In this document: positions 17,672 to 26,317 of the stretch, piece by piece
Position numbering within the stretch: the stretch's first letter is position 1
Layout: the number at the start of each line of letters is the position of its first letter
From: Microbacterium sp. cx-55
GTDB lineage: Bacteria > Actinomycetota > Actinomycetes > Actinomycetales > Microbacteriaceae
DNA length: 64,000 nt
Assembly (NCBI RefSeq): GCF_021117345.1
Contig: NZ_CP088261.1
Span: forward strand, 3,038,001 to 3,102,000
Direction of reading: 5' to 3'
Made by a program: the position numbers and the translations under genes
The notes under the pieces: generated by a model
The model's input: the letters and a program-made list of their open reading frames with translations, nothing else
What the model was told of the DNA's origin: nothing
Databases searched by the model: none

Positions 17672-18268
17672 ATGAGTCTGCGATACGCACTGCTCGCCCT
17701 GGTGCGGGTCGGGCCGCAGTCCGGCTACGACCTGCAGAAGCAGTTCGCCGTCTCCGTCGGACACGTGTGGCACGCCCCCGACTCCCAGATCTACCCCGAG
17801 CTGCGCAAGATGGAGCGCGAAGGACTCGTGCAGGGCGAGGAGGAGCAGCGCGGGGAGCGCGGCACCCGCCGGATGTACCACATCACCCCCGCGGGCGATC
17901 AGGCGTTCCTCGACTGGATGGCGTCGCCGCCCGAGTACCAGCGGGTGCGCGATCCCGCCCACCTGCGCGCCGCCTACCTCGAGACAGCGACGCCCGCCCA
18001 GGCGCGCGCCTTCCTCCGCGCCCACGTCGCGCAGTGGGAGGGCGAACTCGAGCAGTGGGAGGGCGAACTCCGCCGCATCGACGCCGTCGACAACCCCATG
18101 TTGCTGCGACGCCTCGCCGCCACCGCCGAGGAGGACCGCGAGCGCACGATCGCCTACAAGCGGTACGCGTACGAAGGACTCGTCGAGCGCGCGCGGGGCG
18201 AGATCCAGTGGGCCCGGAGCGGCCTCGATCTCATCGCACGACTGGAAGGGCCGGAGGACTCCCCGTGA
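17672..18268 (+). CDS. PadR-family transcriptional regulator
   Basis: 198 residues. N-terminal winged helix (MSLRYALLALVRVGPQSGYD, then QIYPELRKMEREGLV and a wing RGTRRMYHITPAG) followed by a helical C-terminal dimerisation domain, the classic PadR layout. The founding family members are repressors released by hydroxycinnamic or other phenolic acids. It is coded inside the demethylase operon and overlaps folE by GTGA, so it probably senses an aromatic acid and represses its own operon through the operator at 14284-14301. The link to that site is inference. Confidence 0.88.
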   Translation: MSLRYALLALVRVGPQSGYDLQKQFAVSVGHVWHAPDSQIYPELRKMEREGLVQGEEEQRGERGTRRMYHITPAGDQAFLDWMASPPEYQRVRDPAHLRAAYLETATPAQARAFLRAHVAQWEGELEQWEGELRRIDAVDNPMLLRRLAATAEEDRERTIAYKRYAYEGLVERARGEIQWARSGLDLIARLEGPEDSP

Positions 18269-18849
18269 CCATCGCCACCACCGGAACCGATCGCGCCCGC
18301 GCGGTCGCCGCCGTCCGTGAGCTGCTGCTCGCCGTCGGCGAGGACGCCGACCGGCTGGGGCTGCTGCGCACCCCCGAACGCGTCGCCGACCTGATGCTCG
18401 ATCTGTTCTCCGGGCTCGGGGTGGACCCCGCATCCGCCCTCGGCGCACCCGTCGCCCTCACCGAGAACGAGCATCCCGGCGAACTCGTCGGCATGACCGG
18501 CATCCCGTTCCGCTCGGTGTGCGAGCACCACCTGCTGCCGTTCGACGGCACGGTCGACGTCTACTACGCACCGAGCCGGCACATCGCGGGGCTCAGCCGC
18601 ATCGCCACGCTCGTCGACCTCGCCGCGCGGCGCCCGCAACTGCAGGAGCGTCTGGGTCAGCAGATCGCGGATGCGTTGATGGCGGTCCTGCAACCGCACG
18701 GGGTGGCAGTGCGCATCGAGGCGACCCACGGTTGTGTCGCGCACCTCGAACCCCGCGCGGCGGCCGCGCGCGCCGTCACGGTCGCCACGGTCGGCTCGAT
18801 TCCCGACGCGACCTGGCGCCTCGCCGTGCGGGACCCCGCGCCGCACTGA
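18265..18849 (+). CDS. folE: GTP cyclohydrolase I (operon-borne copy)
   Basis: 194 residues. Converts GTP to 7,8-dihydroneopterin triphosphate, the first step of folate synthesis. The zinc ligands are visible: Cys86 and His89 in SVCEHHLLPF and Cys157 in ATHGCVAH; HIAGLSRIATLVD and QLQERLGQQIADAL complete the family signature. The C-terminal zinc region is less standard than the usual CM-x-MRG. GTG 18265 overlaps the padR stop. It is the last gene of a THF-consuming catabolic operon, which suggests a dedicated copy that raises the folate pool during aryl-ether demethylation. A housekeeping folE is expected elsewhere in the genome. Confidence 0.88.
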   Translation: MTIATTGTDRARAVAAVRELLLAVGEDADRLGLLRTPERVADLMLDLFSGLGVDPASALGAPVALTENEHPGELVGMTGIPFRSVCEHHLLPFDGTVDVYYAPSRHIAGLSRIATLVDLAARRPQLQERLGQQIADALMAVLQPHGVAVRIEATHGCVAHLEPRAAAARAVTVATVGSIPDATWRLAVRDPAPH

Positions 18850-19033
18850 CGGCCCGACCGGTGGGCTGCCGGGCACGCTCGCGCGCCGAGCGCTCGCGTG
18901 CGGAGCGCTTGCGCCCGCATCCGCCGTCCACTCCGCAGGTGCCCGCGCGCGGATGCTGCGGATTGGCGTCCGGATCGGCGACAATAGTGCAGACGATCCG
19001 CGGCGGACCCTCTGCGCGGAGGTGGGGAAGACG

Positions 19034-19684
19034 ATGACGCTCACGCCTGTCGCCGAGACCGACGGCCGCCCGGATCTGGCGGCGACGATCCGCGACGCGA
19101 TCCTCGGCGGCGAGTTCGCGCCGCATCAGCGTCTGATCGAAGCCGATCTGAGCGCGCGGTTCCAGGCGACCCGGGCGGCGGTGCGGACGGCGCTGCTCAC
19201 GCTGGCGAGCGAGGGGCTGGTGGAACGCCTCCCCAATCGCGGCGCCCGTGTGCGCGCGATCAGCGTCGACGAAGCCGTCGAGATCGTCGAGGTGCGGATG
19301 GGGCTGGAGTCGCTCTGCGCGCGCAAGGCCGCGGAGAACGCCGACGACGACGACATCGCCGGTCTCCGCATCCTGCGCGCCGACATCGAGTCGGCCGTCG
19401 CTGGGGGCAACCTCGTCGAGTACTCGCGCCTGAACCAGGAGATGGACCGGCGGATGCGGGACCTCAGCGGCCACGCGACCGCCACCCAGCTTCTCGAGCG
19501 GCTGCGCGCCCAGTCCGCGCGGCACCAGTTCCGGCTCGCGTTCCACCCGGGCCGTGCCGCGCAGTCCGCGCCCGAGCACATCGCGATCATCGACGCCGTG
19601 ATCGCCCGGGATCCGGATGCGGCCGACGCCGCGACGCGCGCACACCTGGCGGGCATCGTCGAGGTGCTCCGCACTCTCGACTGA
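19034..19684 (+). CDS. GntR-family regulator, FadR/VanR subfamily
   Basis: 216 residues. N-terminal winged HTH (IRDAILGGEFAPHQRLIEAD, then SARFQATRAAVRTALLTLAS and GLVERLPNRGARV) and an all-helical FCD effector domain with conserved metal-ligand positions (SRLNQEMDRRMRDLSGH and EHIAIIDAVIARD). ATG 19034 was preferred; GTG 19022 is a possible start four codons upstream. It lies between the demethylase operon and the Liv importer. VanR-type members of this subfamily control vanillate genes (established). It is a candidate reader of the GATTGT(C/A)AAC sites at 24721 and 36107. Confidence 0.85.
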   Translation: MTLTPVAETDGRPDLAATIRDAILGGEFAPHQRLIEADLSARFQATRAAVRTALLTLASEGLVERLPNRGARVRAISVDEAVEIVEVRMGLESLCARKAAENADDDDIAGLRILRADIESAVAGGNLVEYSRLNQEMDRRMRDLSGHATATQLLERLRAQSARHQFRLAFHPGRAAQSAPEHIAIIDAVIARDPDAADAATRAHLAGIVEVLRTLD

Positions 19685-19728
19685 CCCCCGCCCCGCATCC
19701 GCCCCGCATCCGCCCGCCCCGCAGAAAC

Positions 19729-19801
19729 CCGCGAGACGGGATCTTCGCGCCGAGACGGAGGGGTTACCCCACGGTCTCGGCGCCCAGATCCCGTCTCGCG
19801 G
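19729..19801. repeat. 73-bp palindromic element, type B copy 1
   Basis: Palindrome centred at 19765 between the convergent GntR and Liv-binding-protein genes. The arms run CCGCGAGACGGGATCT..., then CGCCGAGAC, then GGGGT at the centre, mirrored to end AGATCCCGTCTCGCGG. GAGAC boxes fall at 19733 and 19752, 19 nt apart, and are mirrored in the other arm. It is nearly identical to the elements at 50022 and 59097. Confidence 0.85.
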
Positions 19802-19880
19802 TCGGAACACCGGGGGCGGCACGGAACGGCGGCCCGGCGCGCGAGGCCGGGCCGCCGTTCGGATGCGGGTCAGCGGGCGA

Positions 19881-21149
19881 TCAGCCGAAGTCCTCGACCG
19901 TGTCGTAGCCCTTGCCGTTGTACTTCTGCACCACCACCGACGAGACGGCGGGCTGGCCGTCGACCGTCGTGTCGACCGCCGTGCCGTCGAGCATGAGCGG
20001 CGCCTGGAAGTCCGTGATCCCGCGGAGCGCCTCCATGAAGTTCTCGCGCGTCGGTTCGGTCATCTCCCCGAACGCCTTCTCGAGCGTCGCGCCGACCATG
20101 TAGCTCCACATGCAGTGCGGGAACGCGGGCATGTCGGGGTAGTCGCCGTACTCCTTGAGGTTCGTCAGGAAGCCCTGCACGTCCTCGTCGTCCGCGAACG
20201 CGGGGCTCGCCGGCGCCTTCGAGAACGACACCGAGTAGACGCCGGGGAAGGCGTCGGCCCCGCCCGGCTGGAGGATCGCCGTCGGGCTCGAGGTGTTCGA
20301 GGGCAGGAACCAGCTCGGCGTCCAGTTGAGCTGTTGCGCCTTCTGCAGCGACGAGATCACGAGCGGCGTGATCGACATCGCGTTGAAGAAGACGTCGGCG
20401 CCCGAGTTCGCGAGCTCGGTGAGCTGCGCGTCGACGGCCGTGTCGGTCGCCTCATAGGTGAGCTCCTTCACGATCTCGATGTTGTCGGCACCCTCGACGG
20501 CGTTCGTGAAGCCCTCGAGGTATCCCTCGCCGTAGTCGTCGTTCTGGTAGAGCACGGCCACTTTGTGGTCTTCGCCGGATGCGGCCAGCAGCTCGCCGAA
20601 GGCCTGCCCCTCGTTCTGGTAGATCGGCACGAAGCCGAGCTGCCACGGGCTCTGTTCGGTGTCGCTGAAGATCGGGTCGCCGGTCATCACGAGCACCTGC
20701 GGCACCTCGTCGGCGATGGCGGCCTCGCGGTAGGCGCGGTTCGTCGGCGTGCCGAGACCCGCCGTCATCGCGAAGACGCTGTCTTTGAGCTGGTCGTAGT
20801 TGGCCTTGGCCTTCTGCGGATCGTAGGCGTCGTCGAGCGCCTGGATGTCGACCGTGCGGGTCTTGCCGTCACCGAACTCGACGCCACCCTCGGCGTTCTT
20901 CGCGCCGAAGTACGCCGAGATTCCGGCGACCGTGCACGTGCCGGGGCCGGCGGTGGCGCCGCTGAGCGGAGTCGTGATGCCGAGCGAAATGCTGGTGTCG
21001 GTGATGCCGGGGCTCGCCGCACTGCCGCCGTCGCTCGCGTCTCCGCCGCCGCCGTCGCCGCCGCGGGAACAGCCGGCGAGCGTCAACGCGAGCACGGATC
21101 CGACGGCGACGATGCCGAGGACCTTTCTGCGTGTGGTGCTGATGTTCAT
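19881..21149 (-). CDS. Branched-chain-type ABC importer substrate-binding lipoprotein
   Basis: 422-residue periplasmic-binding-like lipoprotein (Peripla_BP_6/LivK type). The signal ends in LAGC with the lipid Cys at residue 27, followed by a Gly/Asp-rich linker. The mature part begins ITDTSISLGITTPLSGATAG, the usual ligand-pocket entrance. ATG 21149 overlaps the permease stop by 4 nt and is the only start giving a proper signal peptide. It is the last gene of a livGFHM-SBP operon. Members of this family bring in aromatic acids as well as amino acids; the flanking demethylase genes favour an aromatic ligand (inference). Confidence 0.88.
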   Translation of the reverse strand: MNISTTRRKVLGIVAVGSVLALTLAGCSRGGDGGGGDASDGGSAASPGITDTSISLGITTPLSGATAGPGTCTVAGISAYFGAKNAEGGVEFGDGKTRTVDIQALDDAYDPQKAKANYDQLKDSVFAMTAGLGTPTNRAYREAAIADEVPQVLVMTGDPIFSDTEQSPWQLGFVPIYQNEGQAFGELLAASGEDHKVAVLYQNDDYGEGYLEGFTNAVEGADNIEIVKELTYEATDTAVDAQLTELANSGADVFFNAMSITPLVISSLQKAQQLNWTPSWFLPSNTSSPTAILQPGGADAFPGVYSVSFSKAPASPAFADDEDVQGFLTNLKEYGDYPDMPAFPHCMWSYMVGATLEKAFGEMTEPTRENFMEALRGITDFQAPLMLDGTAVDTTVDGQPAVSSVVVQKYNGKGYDTVEDFG

Positions 21150-22276
21150 GCCTGATCTTGCCTCTCTGTGTGGGTCGTCTCCGCGGCGGGCGGCACGGGC
21201 GCGCCACCCTGCGGAGTACCGGAAGAAGGAGTGCCGGATGAGCGAGCCCCGGATGCAGGGCCCCCGGATGCCGGGCCGCCGGGTCCCGGGCCGCCGGACC
21301 CGCCGCCGCGCCGGGGCTTTCGCCCCCACCGCCGCAGCCGCGCGGGGAGCGAGGCGAGTCCGCCCGGGAGCAGGAAGAGCACGAGCAGCAGCAGCGCCCC
21401 CTGCAGGACTGCGGTGAGGTTCGCGTCGAGCGCGTTCGTCAGCTGCGGTGCGAGCACGTAGAACGCTCCGCCGAGGAGCGACCCGATGATGCTGCCCGCT
21501 CCGCCGATCACCATCGCGGCGAGCAACTGGATGGAGTGCCCGAAGCTCATCGTCTCGGGCGAGGTGTACTGCACGACCACCATGTAGAGGAACCCGCTCA
21601 CTCCGCCGATCAGCGACGCGACCGTGAAGGCCATGACCTTATAGCGGTAGGGCGAGATCCCCATCGATGAGGCGACGGCCTCGTTCTCCTTCACGATCGC
21701 GAACGCCCGACCGTACTTGCCGCGCACGAGGTTGCGGGTGAGAAGGAACACGATCCCGCCGATGGCGATCACGAGGTACAGCTGCCACTGGTCGTCGTAG
21801 AGTCCGGTCCACTCCGGCGCCGACGCGAACCGGGCCGAGATGCCCTGCGATCCGCCGGTGAAGTCCGAGAGCCGCTTGGCGAGCGGCACGCCCACGATCG
21901 GCAGCGCGATCGTGACCATCGCGATCGCGAGTCCGCCGAGCCGCGCTGCCGCGAGCGCGATCAGAAGGCCCACGATGCCGGGCAGCAGGATGCTGGCGGC
22001 GAAGACGACGACGATGTTCCAGTCGTTCTCCACGCCGTAGGCCGTGATGTACGCGCCAAAGCCGACGAAGAAGATCTGGCCGAGCGAGACCTGGCCGGTG
22101 TAGCCCATCACGACGTTCAGCCCCAGCACCGCGACGGCGAAGACGCCGACCCGGGCGACGGTCTGGTTGGCGAACTCGGGCAGGACGAGCGGCAGGACGA
22201 CCAGCAGGATGACGACGGCGAGTGCGACCGCGATGCGCACCGGGCGTCGGTCGAAGAACTCGGTAGCTCGAGACAT
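21146..22276 (-). CDS. livM: Branched-chain-type ABC permease LivM
   Basis: 376-residue permease with about nine to ten hydrophobic helices, NVVMGYTGQVSLGQIFFVGFGAY, and the cytoplasmic loop RGKYGRAFAIVKENEAVASSMG typical of LivM. It starts one base inside the LivH stop (TGATG). Its last about 55 residues are an unusual Gly/Pro/Ser/Ala-rich tail (many GGP and ASG repeats) beyond the normal end. This is probably a low-complexity cytoplasmic extension; it overlaps only the SBP start and is not a fusion with another domain. Confidence 0.9.
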   Translation of the reverse strand: MSRATEFFDRRPVRIAVALAVVILLVVLPLVLPEFANQTVARVGVFAVAVLGLNVVMGYTGQVSLGQIFFVGFGAYITAYGVENDWNIVVVFAASILLPGIVGLLIALAAARLGGLAIAMVTIALPIVGVPLAKRLSDFTGGSQGISARFASAPEWTGLYDDQWQLYLVIAIGGIVFLLTRNLVRGKYGRAFAIVKENEAVASSMGISPYRYKVMAFTVASLIGGVSGFLYMVVVQYTSPETMSFGHSIQLLAAMVIGGAGSIIGSLLGGAFYVLAPQLTNALDANLTAVLQGALLLLVLFLLPGGLASLPARLRRWGRKPRRGGGSGGPGPGGPASGGPASGARSSGTPSSGTPQGGAPVPPAAETTHTERQDQA

Positions 22277-23157
22277 CAGACGCGCACCACGGCTTTCCGG
22301 CCGAACAGGCCCTGGGGTCTGACGATGAGCACGACGAAGATCAGCACGAACGGCACGGCGACCTTGAGGTCGTAGCCGATGAACGGCACGTACACGGCGG
22401 CGAGGTTCTCGAGCACGCCGATCATCCACGCCGCGATCACGACGCCGATCGGACTCGACAGTCCGCCGAGGATCACGGCGGCGAGCGCGTAGACGAGCGC
22501 GTTGTCCATCATTCCGGGGGTGAGGGTGAGCTGCGGGGCGATGAGGGCGCCGGCGACCGCGCCGAGCACGGCGGCCAGGCCCCATCCGACCATCAGGAGT
22601 CGCCCGACGGGCAGGCCCGAGAACGAGGCGGACTCGGGATTCACGGCGACCGCGCGCAGCGCGAGCCCCAGTTTCGTGCCGAGGAAGAGCCCCTGCAGCA
22701 GGATCATCATCGCGACGATGACGAGGGTCGTGCCGATCGAGCGGATGCTGACCGAGGCGCCGAGGATCGAGATCGTGTCGAGCGGGAACAGCGACGCGAA
22801 CTGCTGGTTGTTGTAGCTCCACAGCCAGCCGCAGATGCCGGTGATGAGTGTCAGCAGACCGATCGTCACGACGACCGCCGTGTCGGGATCGCCGCGTTCG
22901 AATCGCCGCATGACGTAGCGCTCGATGAAGGCGCCCATGGCGAAGGAGAACAGGATCGACAGCAGGATCGCGAGGATCAGCGGCACGCCGAGGCCGGTGA
23001 ACCACCAGGCCACATAGGCCGAGAGCACCGCCATCCCGCCCTGCGCGAAGTTGATGAGGCCCGTCGCCTGGTTGACCAGCACGATCGCGAGCGCAAGCGC
23101 CGCGTACACCGAGCCGATCGAGAGTCCGTCGACGACGAGTTGGATGAAGGTGCCCAT
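22276..23157 (-). CDS. livH: Branched-chain-type ABC permease LivH
   Basis: 293 residues. LivH-type membrane subunit with about eight helices, early GLSIGSVYAALALAIVLVNQ, AQGGMAVLSAY and the ATPase-coupling loop GLALRAVAVNPESASFSGLPVGR. The gene is 3 nt downstream of livF on the minus strand and overlaps livM by one base. Family assignment is firm; ligand inferred from context as an aromatic acid. Confidence 0.92.
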   Translation of the reverse strand: MGTFIQLVVDGLSIGSVYAALALAIVLVNQATGLINFAQGGMAVLSAYVAWWFTGLGVPLILAILLSILFSFAMGAFIERYVMRRFERGDPDTAVVVTIGLLTLITGICGWLWSYNNQQFASLFPLDTISILGASVSIRSIGTTLVIVAMMILLQGLFLGTKLGLALRAVAVNPESASFSGLPVGRLLMVGWGLAAVLGAVAGALIAPQLTLTPGMMDNALVYALAAVILGGLSSPIGVVIAAWMIGVLENLAAVYVPFIGYDLKVAVPFVLIFVVLIVRPQGLFGRKAVVRV

Positions 23158-23160
23158 CGG

Positions 23161-23871
23161 TCAGCCTCCCAGGTAGGCGCGTCGGATCTCGTCCATGCCC
23201 TTGAGCTCGGCCGAGGTGCCGGTGAGGACGTTGCGTCCGGTCTCGAGCACGGTGGCCGAATCGACGAGGCGGAAGGCGAGGGTGGCGTTCTGCTCGACGA
23301 CGAGCATGGAGATGCCGGATTCGCGACGCAGGCGCGCGATCGCGTCGTAGACGTTTCGTGCGGTGCTGGGCGCGAGACCGAGCGACGCTTCGTCGAGGAG
23401 CAGCAGTCGGGGCTTGGCCATCACGGCGCGAGCGACCGCGAGCATCTGCTGTTCCCCGCCCGACAGCGCGGACGCGTGCGAGCGGTACCGCTCCTTGAGG
23501 TTCGGGAAGAGCTCGAGACAGTACTCGACGTCGGCGTCGATGCCCTTGCGGTCTTTCCGCAGGTAGGCGCCGACCCGCAGGTTCTCGCGGACGGTCAGCC
23601 CCCCGAGGGTGCCGCGCCCCTCGGGCACATGCGCGATGCCGATCGCCGCGACCCGGTCGGGCCGCATCCCGCGGATGTCTGTGCCCTCGAAGCGGATGCT
23701 GCCGCCCGCCCGCACGGTGCCGCTGATGGCGCGGAGGGTCGTGGTCTTGCCGGCGCCGTTCGCGCCCAGGATGCCGACGGCGCCGTTCTCGGGAACCGAC
23801 AGCGACACCCCGTCGAGCACCTGCACGGGGCCGTAGAAGGCGGTCACGCCTTCGAGTTCAAGCAGCGTCAT
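23161..23871 (-). CDS. livF: Branched-chain-type ABC ATPase LivF
   Basis: 236 residues. Walker A GANGAGKTT at about 36-44, IAHVPEGRGTLGGLTVRENL, signature LSGGEQQM and Walker B LLLLDEASLGLAP, all canonical for LivF, plus the VVEQNA switch-region His/Gln variation of this subfamily. It begins 14 nt inside the livG coding end, so the two ATPases are coupled. Confidence 0.93.
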   Translation of the reverse strand: MTLLELEGVTAFYGPVQVLDGVSLSVPENGAVGILGANGAGKTTTLRAISGTVRAGGSIRFEGTDIRGMRPDRVAAIGIAHVPEGRGTLGGLTVRENLRVGAYLRKDRKGIDADVEYCLELFPNLKERYRSHASALSGGEQQMLAVARAVMAKPRLLLLDEASLGLAPSTARNVYDAIARLRRESGISMLVVEQNATLAFRLVDSATVLETGRNVLTGTSAELKGMDEIRRAYLGG

Positions 23872-24637
23872 CCGCGGCGTCCTTTCCGATGTACGCCTCG
23901 ATGACCCGCGGGTCGGACTGCGCCTGCGCGGCCGTGCCCTCCATCAGGGTGCGGCCGTGGTCGAGAACCACGACACGGTCGGTGAGGGCGGCGATGAGTC
24001 CCATGTGGTGCTCGACGATCACGACCGTGATGTCGTCGTCGCGGATGGTGCGAACGGTCGCGATGAGCTGCTCGACCTCGGAATGCGGGAGGCCGGCGGC
24101 GGGCTCGTCGAGCAGCAGCAGGCTCGGGCGGGTGAGCAGGGCGCGGCAGAGCTCGATGCCCTTGTGCAGGCCGTGCGAGAGTTCGTCGGCGGGAAGGTGC
24201 GCGGCCCAGCCGAGTCCGGTGCGCTCGAGCAGATCGAGGGCTTCGCGCCGCTGCTCGCGCTCGGAGCGCACGGTCCGCGGGGTCCGGATGGCCCACTCGA
24301 GCGGACCCGCCGGGAGTCGCGTGTGCGCACCGAGCAGGACGTTCTCGAGCACGGACGCGTGCAGTTGCAGAGCCGGATGCTGGAACGTGCGCGCGAGACC
24401 GCGCTTCGCCAGCCCCGAGGGCGTGGTGCCGAGCACCTCGTCGCCGTCGATCCGGATGGATCCGGAGCTCGGGCGGTAGTGGCCGCTGATGCAGTTGAAC
24501 AGCGAGGTCTTCCCGGCACCGTTGGGCCCGACCAGACCGAAGATCTGACCGGGTTCGACCTCGAAGGTCACGTCGTGGAGCACCGTGATCCCCCCGAAAC
24601 GGAGATTCACGTCGTTCAGAGTCAGTCGAGCTGCCAT
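23858..24637 (-). CDS. livG: Branched-chain-type ABC ATPase LivG
   Basis: 259 residues, first gene of the importer operon. Walker A GPNGAGKTS, FNCISGHYRPSSG, RTFQHPALQ Q-loop region, Walker B LLLLDEPAAGL and switch His in VIVEHHMG. The C-loop reads LSHGLHKGIELCRAL in place of the usual L(A/S)YGQQR-type LivG signature, an unusual substitution that keeps the Ser-x-Gly but loses the QQ. A good promoter lies 64-92 nt upstream of its ATG. Confidence 0.9.
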   Translation of the reverse strand: MAARLTLNDVNLRFGGITVLHDVTFEVEPGQIFGLVGPNGAGKTSLFNCISGHYRPSSGSIRIDGDEVLGTTPSGLAKRGLARTFQHPALQLHASVLENVLLGAHTRLPAGPLEWAIRTPRTVRSEREQRREALDLLERTGLGWAAHLPADELSHGLHKGIELCRALLTRPSLLLLDEPAAGLPHSEVEQLIATVRTIRDDDITVVIVEHHMGLIAALTDRVVVLDHGRTLMEGTAAQAQSDPRVIEAYIGKDAADDAA

Positions 24638-24700
24638 CGCTCACCTTCCTGCGTCGTTGCCACATCGCTTCGACCCGGGGCGTCATCGCCCTGATTCTGG

Positions 24701-24730
24701 ACGGTACGGATTCACGCTCAGATTGTCAAC
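24701..24730 (-). promoter_or_regulatory. Promoter of the liv importer operon with GATTGTCAAC motif
   Basis: Minus strand: TTGACA (24729-24724), 17-nt spacer, TACCGT (24706-24701). The -35 is part of GATTGTCAAC (plus strand 24721-24730), which differs at one base from GATTGTAAAC (36107-36116) overlapping the -35 of the demethylase promoter at 36087. The same regulator may therefore control uptake and demethylation. The 278-bp gap also serves the divergent demethylase gene at 24916, for which no clear promoter was found. Confidence 0.6.
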
Positions 24731-24915
24731 GATTTTGGCGCGCAATCGGAGAGTCGTTGTCGGACCGTGCCCGACCGCCTCGTCGCGGCAGGATGTCCGC
24801 TCTCAGAGTGCGGGCGCCGCATCCGGCATCGCCCGCCGATTCCGTTCATGCGAATTTTCCGTATGACGCCTCGGCATCCGACGCACGATCGGAAGCACTG
24901 ACAGGAAGGTCGACG

Positions 24916-26280
24916 ATGACATCCGAATCCCTCGCCGAGGCGATCACCCGTGCCGGCAGCCCCGTGGAGCTGCTGCGCAACCAGAACTGGCCCGCGTTCA
25001 CGTTCCCGGTCGCTCCGGAGTTCACGAACTGGCGCGACGAGCAGCGCTCGTGGAACACGACTGTCGCCCTCATGGACCAGTCGCACCACATGACGCAGCT
25101 GTTCCTGGGCGGCGCCGACCTGCTGCCGCTGCTCGGAACCATCTCCCCCAACACGTTCGCCACGTTCCGTCCGGGCGTCGCGAAGCAGCTGATCTCGGTG
25201 AACAAGGACGGCTACCTCATCGGTGACGGCATCCTCTTCTACAACGAGGACGCCCCCGAGGGGCTCGTGCTGGTCGGACACCACATCCTGATCGACTGGG
25301 TGCGCTACAACGTCGAGAAGGCGGAGGCCGCCGGCAAGGACGTGCACTACCGCCTCGAGGCGAACTCGCACATGCGTCAGGGCCCGCCCACGTTCTACCG
25401 CTACGAGCTGCAGGGACCGTTCGCGAACGAGGTGATGGAGAAGCTGTTCGCCGGCCCCGTGCCGGAGGTGAAGTTCTTCCACATCGGCGACTTCACGATC
25501 GCCGGCCGCACCGTCAAGGGGCTCCGGCACGGTATGGCCGGGCAGCCCGGCTTCGAGTTCTTCGGCCCGTGGGCCGACAGCGAGCCCGTGCGGGATGCGA
25601 TCCTCGAGGCGGGTGCGGAGTTCGGCATCCACCGGGTCGGTGCCAAGGCCTACTCGGCCACGCCGCTCGAATCAGGATGGGTGCCCACGCCCTTCCCCGC
25701 CGTCTTCGATGACGACCTGGCCGAATACCGCGAGTGGCTGCCGGCCGCGCGGATCGGGTCGGTCGCCGGGTCGCTCATCTCCGACGACGTGCGCGATTTC
25801 TACCTCACCCCGTACGACATCGGTCTCGGCCGGTCGGTGCGCTTCGACCACGACTTCCACGGTCGCGAGGCGTTGGAGCGCCATGCGGCGGCGCCCCGGC
25901 GCCGCAAGGTGACGCTGCTCTGGAACGCCGAGGACGTCGCCGGTGTCGTGCGTTCGCAGCTCGAACCGGGCACTCCCGCGAAGTTCCTCGACTTCCCGAA
26001 GGCCCGCTACGGGCTCTATCAGATGGACGAAGTGCGCCGCGGCGAGGATCTCGTGGGCATCTCGACGGATGCGGGCTACATCGCCTACGAACAGCTCTAT
26101 ATGTCACTCGCCACCCTCGACGAGGGAATCGACGACGGGGCCGAAGTCGAGGTCGTCTGGGGCGAGAACCCGGTGTCGACGAAGGACTCGGTCGACCAGA
26201 ATCACCGCCAGGTGCGGATCCGCGCCACGGTCGCCCCGGCGCCGTACCACGAGTGGGCTCGGACGGTGTACCGGGCATAA
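24916..26280 (+). CDS. THF-dependent aromatic O-demethylase, LigM/DesA superfamily (copy 2)
   Basis: 454 residues. Same fold as the LigM enzymes: VELLRNQNWPAFTFPVAPEF (17-36), DQSHHM (54-59), YRYELQGPFA, RHGMAGQPGFEFFGPW, SGWVPTPFPAVF and DFYLTPYDIG. It belongs with the copy at 31852 in a separate clade (453-454 residues, GQPGFE instead of GAPGLE, ELQGP/EVQGP instead of QIQGP). DesA-type syringate demethylase is the obvious candidate function, but specificity must be tested. ATG 24916 follows AGGAAGG. The gene is divergent from the Liv importer and followed closely by an IclR regulator. Confidence 0.82.
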   Translation: MTSESLAEAITRAGSPVELLRNQNWPAFTFPVAPEFTNWRDEQRSWNTTVALMDQSHHMTQLFLGGADLLPLLGTISPNTFATFRPGVAKQLISVNKDGYLIGDGILFYNEDAPEGLVLVGHHILIDWVRYNVEKAEAAGKDVHYRLEANSHMRQGPPTFYRYELQGPFANEVMEKLFAGPVPEVKFFHIGDFTIAGRTVKGLRHGMAGQPGFEFFGPWADSEPVRDAILEAGAEFGIHRVGAKAYSATPLESGWVPTPFPAVFDDDLAEYREWLPAARIGSVAGSLISDDVRDFYLTPYDIGLGRSVRFDHDFHGREALERHAAAPRRRKVTLLWNAEDVAGVVRSQLEPGTPAKFLDFPKARYGLYQMDEVRRGEDLVGISTDAGYIAYEQLYMSLATLDEGIDDGAEVEVVWGENPVSTKDSVDQNHRQVRIRATVAPAPYHEWARTVYRA

Positions 26281-26317
26281 CGCAGACGGTGTGTAGGGTC
26301 CTCGTGAGGAGGACGCG

